A stretch of 64,000 nucleotides of DNA from Microbacterium sp. AG238 (lineage in GTDB: Bacteria; Actinomycetota; Actinomycetes; Actinomycetales; Microbacteriaceae): positions 1,736,001 through 1,800,000 of the forward strand of contig NZ_RAQC01000001.1 in the NCBI RefSeq assembly GCF_003610405.1, given 5' to 3'. Position 1 is the stretch's first letter, and each line of letters starts with the position of its first letter. Below are positions 51,990 through 60,205 of this stretch, piece by piece. The position numbers were made by a program, and so were the translations under genes. The notes under the pieces were generated by a model. That model was given only the letters and a program-made list of their open reading frames with translations. It ran no database searches and had not been told where the DNA came from.

Positions 51990-52526
51990 TCAGCACCACC
52001 GTTCGGCGAGGGTCGTGACGACGCCGAGGTTGCGGTTGGTCGCGACACCGAGGAGCTTCGCCGCGCCCAACGGGTCGACGGCGCCGTCGCGGTACCCGGG
52101 TTCGAGGAGCGCATGGACCGCGCGACCCCGCACGAGCATGCGCCCGGAGGGAGCGGCGAGGGCTTCGACCCGGTCGACGGTGTCGGCATCGAGCTCGTCC
52201 TTGAGCAGGTAGACGTAGTGACGGGCCAGGCCCGGGTTCGCGTCGCTCACCGCGAGCGCCTCAGCGGCGAGCGCGGCGAACTCATCGGCCCGGAACGTGA
52301 TCGTCGGAACGTCGAACCCCCGGTCGACCGCGTACGCCCGCTCGAGGGTCCGCTCGATCTTCGCCCGGGAGCGCATCCGCGTCTCGAATCGGATGTTGCC
52401 GGTGTTGATGTGCGTGGCGACGTCATCGAAGCCGACGCCCTCGGTCACGCGGCGGATGTCGTCCTTCGGGAACACCCGCGTCGCGCCGAGGTTGATCGCC
52501 CGCAGGAACCCGAGATGTGTGGCCAC
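51990..52526 (-). CDS. DUF1697 family protein
   Basis: A 178-residue small cytoplasmic protein of unknown function. The family N-terminus (HLGFLRAINLGATRVFPKDDIRR), the INTGNIRFE strand and the C-terminal NLGVVTTL are clear. The GTG at 52526 is used, since it puts the conserved N-terminus at residue 3. It lies at the edge of the repeat-rich non-coding stretch. Confidence 0.85.
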   Translation of the reverse strand: MATHLGFLRAINLGATRVFPKDDIRRVTEGVGFDDVATHINTGNIRFETRMRSRAKIERTLERAYAVDRGFDVPTITFRADEFAALAAEALAVSDANPGLARHYVYLLKDELDADTVDRVEALAAPSGRMLVRGRAVHALLEPGYRDGAVDPLGAAKLLGVATNRNLGVVTTLAERWC

Positions 52527-53239
52527 AGCCTCATCATGCCCCGGGCCCGCGACATCCGCGGCTGCGCAGCCCGCACCGGGGCAGTCAGCCTGTCGGCGGT
52601 CGCGCGACCCAGCGGCCCCGCCCCGACGCGTCCCGTGAACAGGTTGGCTCACCCGAAGTCGCGCCCGCGACACCGCAAACCGGCGCGCAGCCTGTCGCCG
52701 GCACCGTTGCCCGGTGTACTCCTCCCCGCCGTCCGGCCTGGCCACCCGCCCCGGGCCGGTCGCCGCGCCCGACCGGCTCCACCCTCGGCCGGCACCGCCC
52801 TCCCGGCTCGCCGGCTCCGCGCCCGGCCGGCCCGCCCTACCGACCCGCCGGCTCCACGCACTACCGGCCCGCCCTACCGACCCGCCGGCTGGGCGCGTCC
52901 CGCCAACAGGCTCAGCCGCGGTATCCGGGCCCCAACCGGGCCGAGCTCCACGCTCAGCCTGTCGACGGCACGGCGCGCCCGCCGAACCGGAGGCGAGACC
53001 GAGCGGGGGCAGACGGCCGCGGACCACTCCCGCCCGTCTTCGCGGACCGCCGACCACGTCCCGCCAACAGGCTCAGCAGCTGTACTCGAGCCTCAACCAG
53101 GCCCAGCTCCGCGCTCAGCCTGACGACGGCACACGCCCGCGCGGCACGACACAGCAGAGCGCGGCAAGACACAGCAGAGCGCGGCAAGACACAGCCGGCA
53201 ACCGGCAGCCCCGGCAGGGCACCGCCGTCCCCGCCGGAG
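52527..53239. repeat. 0.7-kb repeat-rich non-coding region
   Basis: No believable gene: frames on both strands are low-complexity Pro/Arg/Ala strings. Three degenerate copies of an ~75-85-base unit start at 52629, 52896 and 53057. Each begins CGTCCCG..AACAGG and has GC(T/G)CAGCCTG exactly 55 bases later. The words CGACAGGCT / AGCCTGTCG recur. Between the copies are shorter repeats such as CCGACCCGCCGGCT. It separates DUF1697 from the 3' end of the DUF3516 helicase gene. Confidence 0.75.
53151..53190. repeat. two tandem 20-bp direct repeats
   Basis: ACAGCAGAGCGCGGCAAGAC occurs twice head-to-tail at 53151-53170 and 53171-53190, with partial copies on both sides (GCGGCACGAC at 53141, ACAGC at 53191). 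It lies ~50 bases from the helicase 3' end. Confidence 0.85.
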
Positions 53240-55822
53240 TCAGAGGCGGACGACCTCGGTGACCCGGACCACCGCCGTGCCGGCCTCGACGGATTGCTCG
53301 AGGTCGACCTCGGCGCGGATGCGCCAGTCGTGGTCTCCGGCGGGGTCGTCGATGATCTGCTCGACCCGCCAGAGACCGTCGCGAGCGGCGGACTCGTCAA
53401 TGACGCACAGCGACGGCGAGCGCGCCGCCCCGCCGGTGAGGACCTCGTCGTGGTCGTCGTAATAGCGGTCGAGCACCTCGGGCCAGTCGACGTCGGGGTC
53501 GAGGGCTTCGAGGGCTTCGTCGTCCTGCAGGGCCGCCAGCTGAACGCGGCGGAACAGTTCGTTGCGCACGAGCACCGTGAACGCGCGCCGGTTCGTCAGC
53601 ACGGAGGGCGGCGCGGGCGGTACCACCGGGGCGTCGGGGTCGCCGGTCGGGTTCGCGAGCGACTCCCACTCGTCGACGAGGCTCGAGTCGACCTGGCGCA
53701 CGAGCTCGCCGAGCCATTCGATGAGGTCCATCAGGTCGTCGGTGCGCGCCTCGGCTGGCACGGTCTGGCGGATCGCGCGGTAGGCGTCGCTGAGGTACCG
53801 CAGCACCAACCCCTCACTGCGCCCGAGTTGATAGAACGAGACGAACTCGCCGAACGACATGGCCCTCTCGAACATGTCACGCACGACCGACTTCGGTGAC
53901 AGCTCGAAGTCGCGGACCCACGGCTGGCTCGATGCGAAGGTCTCGAACGCCTGAGAGAGCAGGTCGGCGAGGGGCTTGGGCCAGGTGATCTCCTCGAGCA
54001 GCGCCATCCGCTCGTCGTACTCGATGCCGTCCCGCTTCATCGCGCCGACCGCCTCGCCGCGAGCCTTGTACTCCTGCTGCGACAGGATGGCGCGCGGGTC
54101 GTCGAGCGTCGCCTCGATGACGCTCACCACATCGAGCGCGTAGTGCCCGGTACCTGTCTCGGCATCATCGGGCGACAGCAGCTCGATCGCGGCGAGCGCG
54201 AACGGCGACAGCGGCTGGTTGAGGGCGAAGTTCGGCTGCAGATCGACGGTGAGCCTGATCGTCGAGTCGCCAGAGAGTGCGGATGCCGCACCCGCCACAT
54301 CCGCACTCTTTGGCGAGTCGACGGCAGGCGCCGGCGCGGGCGCGGGGCGCGTCACCTCGACGATGCCGGCGGCGACCAGGGTGCGGAAGATCGCGAGGGC
54401 GCGGCGGGCGAGGGCATACTGGCGGGCGCGGGGCTCGTGGTTGTCGAAGACGAGCGAGCGGACGTTGCCGAACACGTCGCCGCCGCGACCGATGACGTTG
54501 AGCAGCATCGCGGCGGTCAACTGCATCTGCGGCGTCAGGGGCTCGGGCTGCGCATCGACGAGACGCTCGAACGACCCTTCGCCCCAGTTGACGACCCCGG
54601 TCGGCGCCTTCTTGCGCACGATCTTCTTCCGCTTGGCGGGGTCGTCGCCGGCTTTGGCCAGCGCGACGGCGTTCTCGATCTCCCACTCCGGCGCCATGAC
54701 CACGACGTTGCCGTGGGGGTCGAATCCGGCGCGGCCCGCACGACCCGCGACCTGGTGGAACTCGCGGGCGGTGAGCTGCCGCATCCGGGTTCCGTCGTAC
54801 TTCGACAGCGCCGTGATCACGACGGTGCGGATCGGGACGTTGATCCCCACCCCGAGGGTGTCGGTGCCGCAGATGACCTTGAGCAGGCCGCGCTGGGCGA
54901 GGGTCTCGACGAGGCGCCGGTAGCGCGGCAGCATCCCGGCGTGGTGCACCCCGATGCCGGCGCGCACGAGGCGCGAGAGGGTCTTGCCGAAGCCGGTCGT
55001 GAAGCGGAATCCGCCGATCGCCTCGGCGATGGCATCCCGCTGCTCGCGGGTCGTGATCTTCACGCTCGACAGGGCCTGCGCCCGCTCGAGCGCGGCGGCC
55101 TGCGAGAAATGCACGATGTAGACCGGGGTTTCGCGCTCCTCGAGCAACCGCTCGAGGACGTCGTGGACCGGACGCCGCTCGTACGAGAAGTGCAGCGGCA
55201 CGGGACGCTCGACCCCGGTGACCAGAGCCGTCCGCCGGCCCGTGCGGCGCGAGAGGTCGTCGGCGAGGTCGGTGACGTCGCCGAGCGTGGCCGACATCAG
55301 CAGGAACTGCGCGCGCGGCAGCGTCAGCAGCGGCACCTGCCAGGCCCAGCCGCGATCGGGGTCGCCGTAGAAGTGGAACTCGTCCATGACGACCTGGTCG
55401 ACGTCGGCGTCGGCGCCCTCGCGCAGCGCCAGGTTCGCGAGGATCTCTGCCGTGCAGCAGATGATCGGCGCTTCGGGGTTGACCGACGAGTCGCCCGTCA
55501 CCATGCCGACTCTCTCGGCGCCGAAGATCTCGACGAGCGCGAAGAACTTCTCGCTCACAAGCGCCTTGATCGGGGCGGTGTAGTACGTGCGCCCACCGCG
55601 GGCGACGGATGTCGCGTGCGCCGCGACCGCGACGAGCGACTTGCCCGTGCCGGTCGGCGTGGCCAGCACCACGTTCGCTCCCGAGACGAGCTCGATGACC
55701 GCTTCGTCCTGCGCCGGGTAGAGGCTGAGGCCCCGCCCTTCCGCCCAGGTCGTGAAGGCGTCGTAGATCGCGTCGTCGGAGGGGTCCGGGCCGATGAGGT
55801 CGAGCAGCGGCGCGGAGGTCAT
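53240..55822 (-). CDS. DEAD/DEAH-box RNA helicase with DUF3516
   Basis: An 860-residue actinobacterial helicase. The core has Walker A ATPTGTGKS (~54-62), DEFH as the motif II box, MSATLGD as motif III, HHAGMLPRYR and VAGRAGRAG as later motifs. The C-terminal ~350 residues are the DUF3516 region. The role is probably RNA turnover or ribosome-linked, as for other Ski2/HelY-type helicases. Residues ~500-521 form an Ala/Ser-rich loop encoded by a long palindrome (54260-54323) that looks inserted between the helicase core and DUF3516. Confidence 0.93.
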   Translation of the reverse strand: MTSAPLLDLIGPDPSDDAIYDAFTTWAEGRGLSLYPAQDEAVIELVSGANVVLATPTGTGKSLVAVAAHATSVARGGRTYYTAPIKALVSEKFFALVEIFGAERVGMVTGDSSVNPEAPIICCTAEILANLALREGADADVDQVVMDEFHFYGDPDRGWAWQVPLLTLPRAQFLLMSATLGDVTDLADDLSRRTGRRTALVTGVERPVPLHFSYERRPVHDVLERLLEERETPVYIVHFSQAAALERAQALSSVKITTREQRDAIAEAIGGFRFTTGFGKTLSRLVRAGIGVHHAGMLPRYRRLVETLAQRGLLKVICGTDTLGVGINVPIRTVVITALSKYDGTRMRQLTAREFHQVAGRAGRAGFDPHGNVVVMAPEWEIENAVALAKAGDDPAKRKKIVRKKAPTGVVNWGEGSFERLVDAQPEPLTPQMQLTAAMLLNVIGRGGDVFGNVRSLVFDNHEPRARQYALARRALAIFRTLVAAGIVEVTRPAPAPAPAVDSPKSADVAGAASALSGDSTIRLTVDLQPNFALNQPLSPFALAAIELLSPDDAETGTGHYALDVVSVIEATLDDPRAILSQQEYKARGEAVGAMKRDGIEYDERMALLEEITWPKPLADLLSQAFETFASSQPWVRDFELSPKSVVRDMFERAMSFGEFVSFYQLGRSEGLVLRYLSDAYRAIRQTVPAEARTDDLMDLIEWLGELVRQVDSSLVDEWESLANPTGDPDAPVVPPAPPSVLTNRRAFTVLVRNELFRRVQLAALQDDEALEALDPDVDWPEVLDRYYDDHDEVLTGGAARSPSLCVIDESAARDGLWRVEQIIDDPAGDHDWRIRAEVDLEQSVEAGTAVVRVTEVVRL
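54260..54323. repeat. 26-bp-arm palindrome inside the helicase coding sequence
   Basis: Arms 54260-54285 and 54298-54323 are complementary at 24 of 26 positions (GAGTCGCCA(G/A)AGAGTGCGGATG) around a 12-base loop. The palindrome stays in frame and encodes a Ser/Ala/Asp-rich stretch after a PAPAPAPA run. This is the signature of a palindromic element captured in a protein linker. Confidence 0.8.
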
Positions 55823-55836
55823 CCCTCGAGTCTGCC

Positions 55837-56922
55837 CTACGCCTGCGGAACGGCGGCCTCGTCGAGCTGCCGCACCGACGCGCGGACACGCAACGGCATG
55901 GGCAGCAGCGCCGGGGCGACCGGGGCGTCGTCCCCACCGGTGTCACCCTTCGACGCCTCGACCCGGTCGATGAGCAGCTCGACGGCCTTTTTGCCCATCG
56001 CCCGGTGCGGCAGGGCGAAGGTCGTGAGTCCTGGCCGCAGCCACTGGGCGAACGAGACGTCATCGAACGACACGACCGACACGTCGTCGGGTACCGCGAG
56101 TCCCCGCTCACCGAGCGCCTGGTACGCACCCATCGCCAGACGGTCGTTGAAGCAGATCAGTGCCTGCGGCACGACTCCCCCGTCGAGCAGCTGCGACGTC
56201 AGGCGGAACCCCTCGGGCGGCAGCCACTGGACCACAGGGCTTCCCGATGCCGGCTCGAGTCCGGCATCCCGCAGGGCATCGAGGATGCCGTGCAGCCGCT
56301 GCTGCGCACCGAGCGAGAACGGCGGCACGTCGTCTTCCGTGGGGCCGGCGCCGATGAGGTGGATGTCGCGGTGGCCGCGCTCGAGCAGGTGCCCGACGGC
56401 CTGGCGCCCGGCGGCGTACTCGTCGGGAAGCACCCGGGGAACATCCGTCGCCCCGTCGACCTCGAGGTTCAGCAGCACGGCGGGGCTGCGGGTCGCCTCG
56501 GGTGGCAGCGCCCGGCGGTGCGTGATCATCGAGGCCAGGACGAGGCCGTCGACCTGCCGGTCGAACATGGCGTTGAGCAGCTGCCGTTCGAGCTGGACGT
56601 CGCCGCCGGTCTCGCCGACGAAGACGAGGAAGCCCCGGGCCCGGGCGGCGTCGATGGCGCCCTTGATCATCTCGCCGGCCAGTCGCGACGAGGCGACCGA
56701 GTCGGAGATGAACGCGAGGGTGCGCGTGCTGCCCGTGCGCAGTCCGACCGAGACGGCGTTGGGACGATAGCCGAGCCGCTCGGCGGCGGCGCGCACCCGG
56801 TCCTGCAGGGCCTGCGACAGGCGCACCTCGCTGCCGCGACCGGCGAGGACGAGGGATGCGGTCGAGGCCGCTACCCCGGCCTCCGCGGCGACCTGTGCCA
56901 GCGTCACGCGTTTGCGGTTCAT
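55837..56922 (-). CDS. LacI-family regulator of the phosphorylase locus
   Basis: A 361-residue repressor. Helix-turn-helix TLAQVAAEAGVAASTASLVL is at residues 7-26, then the hinge (YRPNAVSVGL) and a sugar-binding-like core with ICFNDRLAMG. It is divergent from the ABC/phosphorylase operon. Two GCTAnnnCGnnnTAGC operators lie in the 134-base gap. A GGGGGAGAG purine run precedes the ATG. Confidence 0.93.
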   Translation of the reverse strand: MNRKRVTLAQVAAEAGVAASTASLVLAGRGSEVRLSQALQDRVRAAAERLGYRPNAVSVGLRTGSTRTLAFISDSVASSRLAGEMIKGAIDAARARGFLVFVGETGGDVQLERQLLNAMFDRQVDGLVLASMITHRRALPPEATRSPAVLLNLEVDGATDVPRVLPDEYAAGRQAVGHLLERGHRDIHLIGAGPTEDDVPPFSLGAQQRLHGILDALRDAGLEPASGSPVVQWLPPEGFRLTSQLLDGGVVPQALICFNDRLAMGAYQALGERGLAVPDDVSVVSFDDVSFAQWLRPGLTTFALPHRAMGKKAVELLIDRVEASKGDTGGDDAPVAPALLPMPLRVRASVRQLDEAAVPQA

Positions 56923-56982
56923 CTCTCCCCCTCTCGCTCCGGTGCAGCTTCAGTATGCCGCGATTGCGGAGAGGGACCATGG

Positions 56983-57020
56983 GCTAGTACGTTTTAGCCC
57001 AGGTGCTATTTCGTGTTAGC
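56983..57020. promoter_or_regulatory. pair of LacI-type operators
   Basis: GCTAGTACGTTTTAGC (56983-56998) and GCTATTTCGTGTTAGC (57005-57020) both fit GCTAnnnCGnnnTAGC. Their centres are 22 bases apart, two helical turns, so two dimers could bind on one face. The first is extended to GGGCTA...TAGCCC. They lie between the divergent lacI and ABC genes. Confidence 0.8.
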
Positions 57021-57056
57021 AGCACCTACCCCTCCACCACCCACAGAAGGTAGACG

Positions 57057-58412
57057 ATGATGTCGACACGAATGCGACGACGTGTTCTCACCACCGCGGC
57101 GACCGGCTTCGCCGTCGCGGTCACCCTTTCGGCCTGCGCTCCGCCCAGCGCCGCGCCCGCCGGCGAAGGCGCGGCATCCGGCGGTCCGATCCAGACGACC
57201 TGCGGAACGGATGACGTCACCCTCGACGCCTACGTCGAGACGGGCTTCCCGGTCTTCAGCGACCTGGCCACCGAGTTCGAGAAGCAGTTCCCGAACGTCA
57301 CGGTGAACCTGCGCGAAGACCAGTTCGCCGTGATCACCCAGAACGCACCCCGCGTGCTGGTCGACTCGCCGCCCGACATCATGCGCCTCCCCACGATCGT
57401 CGATCTGGTCGACAGCGATCTCCTGTACGACCTCGACCCCTACGCCGAGGCCTACGGCTGGGACCAGTGGCCGTCGTCGCAGCTCGAGCAGCTGCGGGTC
57501 GACGAGAACGGACAGCGCGGCGACGGCCCGCTCTACGGCATGGGCATCAACTACTCCGTCACCGGAGTGTTCTACAACAAGACCCTGGCCGCGCAGGCGG
57601 GCATGACCGAGCCGCCCGCGACTCTCGCCGAGCTCGACGGCTACCTGCAGGCCGCGAAGGATGCCGGGCTCACGCCCGTCGCGCAGTTCAATGGCGGCGC
57701 AACCGGAGGCCTCGCCTTCCCACTGCAGGCCCTCATGGCCTCGTACGGCGAGCCCAGCAAGATCAACGACTGGATCTTCCTCAAGGACGACGCCACGATC
57801 GACACCCCTGAGAACCTCGAGGCGGCGGAGCACCTGAAGGGCTGGATCGATGCCGGCTTCTTCGCCCCCGACATCAACTCGATGGACTACTCGCAGATGA
57901 TGAGCCGCTTCATCGGCGGCGAGAGCGTCTTCATCTTCAACGGCGACTGGGAGTCGGGCAACCTCGACGCGCAGATGCCCGACAACGTCGGCTTCTTCCT
58001 CATGCCCCCGGTCGAGACCGGCGGCCAGGTCGGCGCGATGTCGGCGCCGACGACGTACGGCGTCTCGGCCTACGCGGACGAGCCCGACTGCGCGGCGTTC
58101 TTCTTCAACTGGGTCGCCACCGACGAGACGGCGCGCACCATCGCCGTCGAATCCGGCGGTTCGCACCCCATGGGCCCGGCCGACGCCTTCATGCCCGAGA
58201 TCGCGGAGGGCAGCGTGACGGCCGAGACCCTCGCGGCGGGCGCCGAGCTCTCGGCCAACAACGGCTCGATGGACTTCATCGCCAACGCGACCGGGTCGAT
58301 CTACGCCAAGACGCTGACCCCGAACCTGCAGGAGCTGTTCGCCGGCAAGCAGACCGCCGACGGCCTGCTGAGCAAGGTGCAGTCCGACTACCTCAGCCAG
58401 AAGAAGGAGTAG
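57057..58412 (+). CDS. ABC sugar-binding lipoprotein
   Basis: A 451-residue family-1 binding protein. A basic start (MSTRMRRRV), hydrophobic segment and lipobox (TLSAC, Cys ~25) mark a lipoprotein. Aromatic-rich binding segments (GINYSVTGVFYN, FIFNGDWESG) fit a sugar ligand. GAAGG lies six bases before the ATG at 57057 (a second ATG follows directly). First gene of a five-gene plus-strand unit that has no ATPase gene. Confidence 0.93.
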   Translation: MMSTRMRRRVLTTAATGFAVAVTLSACAPPSAAPAGEGAASGGPIQTTCGTDDVTLDAYVETGFPVFSDLATEFEKQFPNVTVNLREDQFAVITQNAPRVLVDSPPDIMRLPTIVDLVDSDLLYDLDPYAEAYGWDQWPSSQLEQLRVDENGQRGDGPLYGMGINYSVTGVFYNKTLAAQAGMTEPPATLAELDGYLQAAKDAGLTPVAQFNGGATGGLAFPLQALMASYGEPSKINDWIFLKDDATIDTPENLEAAEHLKGWIDAGFFAPDINSMDYSQMMSRFIGGESVFIFNGDWESGNLDAQMPDNVGFFLMPPVETGGQVGAMSAPTTYGVSAYADEPDCAAFFFNWVATDETARTIAVESGGSHPMGPADAFMPEIAEGSVTAETLAAGAELSANNGSMDFIANATGSIYAKTLTPNLQELFAGKQTADGLLSKVQSDYLSQKKE

Positions 58413-58421
58413 GCCGCTCCG

Positions 58422-59384
58422 ATGACCGTCACCGGACAGCTCGGCGACCGCCGGGCATCCCGGGACTCATCGGCCTCTCGGCCGCGCAGGCGCCGCGTCT
58501 CCCCGCGGCGCCTGCGCGAGAGGTCGATCGGTCTCGCCCTGATCGCCCCCGCGCTCATCGCGTATGCGATGTTCGTGCTCATCCCGCTCAGCTCGACCGT
58601 CCAGTACTCGTTCTACGACTGGGACGGCATCACCACCGCCACGTGGGCGGGCTTCGACAACTACATCCGGATCTTCACCGACTCGGCGCTGCTGGTCCCG
58701 ATCCTCAACGCGCTGAAGCTCATCCTGTACTTCTCGATCGTGCCGGTGATCCTCGGGCTGGTCTCGGCGGCCCTGATCCGCAAGCTCGGCGGCAGCCGTC
58801 TGGCCGGTGTCTCGCGCACCGTGCTGTTCCTCCCGCAGGTGATTCCCCTGGTCGCGGCGGGCATCATGTGGACGTGGCTGCTCGCCGCCGACGGTCTGGT
58901 CAACCAGGCGCTGCGCCTGGTGGGCCTCGGCGGCGTCACCCGCGCCTGGCTCGGCGACTTCGACACCGCCCTTCCCGCCGTGGGCGTCATCGGGGCCTGG
59001 GTCTCCCTCGGCCTGTGCATGCTGCTCATGCTCTCGGGCATGACCAAGATCGATCCGGCCCTGTACGAGGCCGTCCGCATCGACGGCGCGGGACCGATCC
59101 GCGAGTTCTTCACGGTGACACTGCCCGCGGTGCGCCAGGAGCTCGGCGTCGCGATCCTCATCACCGTGATCAACGCGCTCCGCAGCTTCGACATCATCTA
59201 CATCTCCACGCAGGGCGGGCCCGGCGGCTCGACCACGGTGCCCGGTCTCGAGATCTACTACCTCGCGTTCTTCCAGCGCGAGGTCGGCCAGGCCTCCGCG
59301 CTCGCCGTCGTGCTGACGGTGCTCGTCCTGGTGATCGTCCTGCCCCTGAACCGCATCACGCGCGGAAACGAGAAAGACGCATGA
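58422..59384 (+). CDS. ABC sugar transporter permease, MalF-like
   Basis: A 320-residue CUT1 permease with a ~35-residue basic N-terminal tail, about six helices and an EAA loop (YEAVRIDGAGPIREFF). It starts nine bases after the binding-protein stop and overlaps the next permease (ATGA). Confidence 0.93.
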   Translation: MTVTGQLGDRRASRDSSASRPRRRRVSPRRLRERSIGLALIAPALIAYAMFVLIPLSSTVQYSFYDWDGITTATWAGFDNYIRIFTDSALLVPILNALKLILYFSIVPVILGLVSAALIRKLGGSRLAGVSRTVLFLPQVIPLVAAGIMWTWLLAADGLVNQALRLVGLGGVTRAWLGDFDTALPAVGVIGAWVSLGLCMLLMLSGMTKIDPALYEAVRIDGAGPIREFFTVTLPAVRQELGVAILITVINALRSFDIIYISTQGGPGGSTTVPGLEIYYLAFFQREVGQASALAVVLTVLVLVIVLPLNRITRGNEKDA

Positions 59385-60205
59385 GAACCTCCGCCGTCGA
59401 GGCCTGGACGGGCCGCATCGTCCTGATCGTGGTGATGGCGTTCACGATCATCCCGTTCACCACGCTCTTCGTCACCGCGCTCCACGAGCCCGGCACGTAC
59501 CCGAAGGGCCTGTCGTGGCCCGAGACCCCGCACTGGGACAACTTCGCCCTCGCGTTCCAGTCGGCCGACATGCTCAAGATGCTCGGCTCGAGCGCTCTCA
59601 TCGAGCTCGGCGTCGTGCCGATCTCGCTCGTCATCGCGACGCTCGCCGGCTTCGCGCTGGGCCACCTGCGCGTGCCGTTCGCCCGTGCGATCTTCGTGCT
59701 GTTCGTCCTCGGCCTGACGCTGCCCTTCGAGGGCATCATCGTGCCGATCTACTACCAGATGAAGGGCTACGGCCTCCTCAACACCCAGCTGGCGATCGTC
59801 CTGCCGCTGATCGGTCTGTTCATGCCGTTCGCGGTGATGTGGATGCGGGCGCACTTCGTCAACATGCCGCACGAGCTGACCGAGGCCGCGCGCATCGACG
59901 GCGCGACGACGTGGCAGTTGTTCTGGCGCATCCACGTGCCGCTGTCGGGCCCCGCGATCTCATCGCTCGCGATCCTGCTGTTCCTGTGGACCTGGAACCA
60001 GTTCCTGCTGGCGATCGTCCTCGTCGACGACCCCACCAAACGGACGATGGCCGGCGCGCTCGGCGCGTTCCAGGGGCAGTGGGGCACCGACATCCCGTTG
60101 CTGTGCGCCGGATCGATCCTGATCCTGCTGCCGACGCTCCTGGTGTTCCTGATCTTCCAGCGTCAGTTCGTGGCGGCACTGCTGCAGGGGGCGGTGAAGG
60201 GATGA
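59381..60205 (+). CDS. ABC sugar transporter permease, MalG-like
   Basis: A 274-residue CUT1 permease with six helices, EAA loop TEAARIDGATTWQLFW and the C-terminal FQRQFVAALLQGAVKG of MalG-type subunits. Start and stop both overlap neighbours (ATGA at each end), so the esterase gene is translated with the transporter. Confidence 0.93.
   Translation: MRTSAVEAWTGRIVLIVVMAFTIIPFTTLFVTALHEPGTYPKGLSWPETPHWDNFALAFQSADMLKMLGSSALIELGVVPISLVIATLAGFALGHLRVPFARAIFVLFVLGLTLPFEGIIVPIYYQMKGYGLLNTQLAIVLPLIGLFMPFAVMWMRAHFVNMPHELTEAARIDGATTWQLFWRIHVPLSGPAISSLAILLFLWTWNQFLLAIVLVDDPTKRTMAGALGAFQGQWGTDIPLLCAGSILILLPTLLVFLIFQRQFVAALLQGAVKG

Noticed and set aside
52113..53123. Several 150-450-residue frames in the repeat-rich region on both strands
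   Set aside because: Pro/Arg/Ala low-complexity strings, no ribosome site, and explained by degenerate DNA repeats.
53151..53190. Possible CRISPR-like direct repeats
   Set aside because: The 20-base units are directly tandem with no spacers, and no cas gene is near.
44485..55822. Possible defence island (UvrA-like, RecQ, large helicase close together)
   Set aside because: Each is a common chromosomal family, no nuclease/toxin/restriction partner is present, and they are interrupted by lipid metabolism genes.
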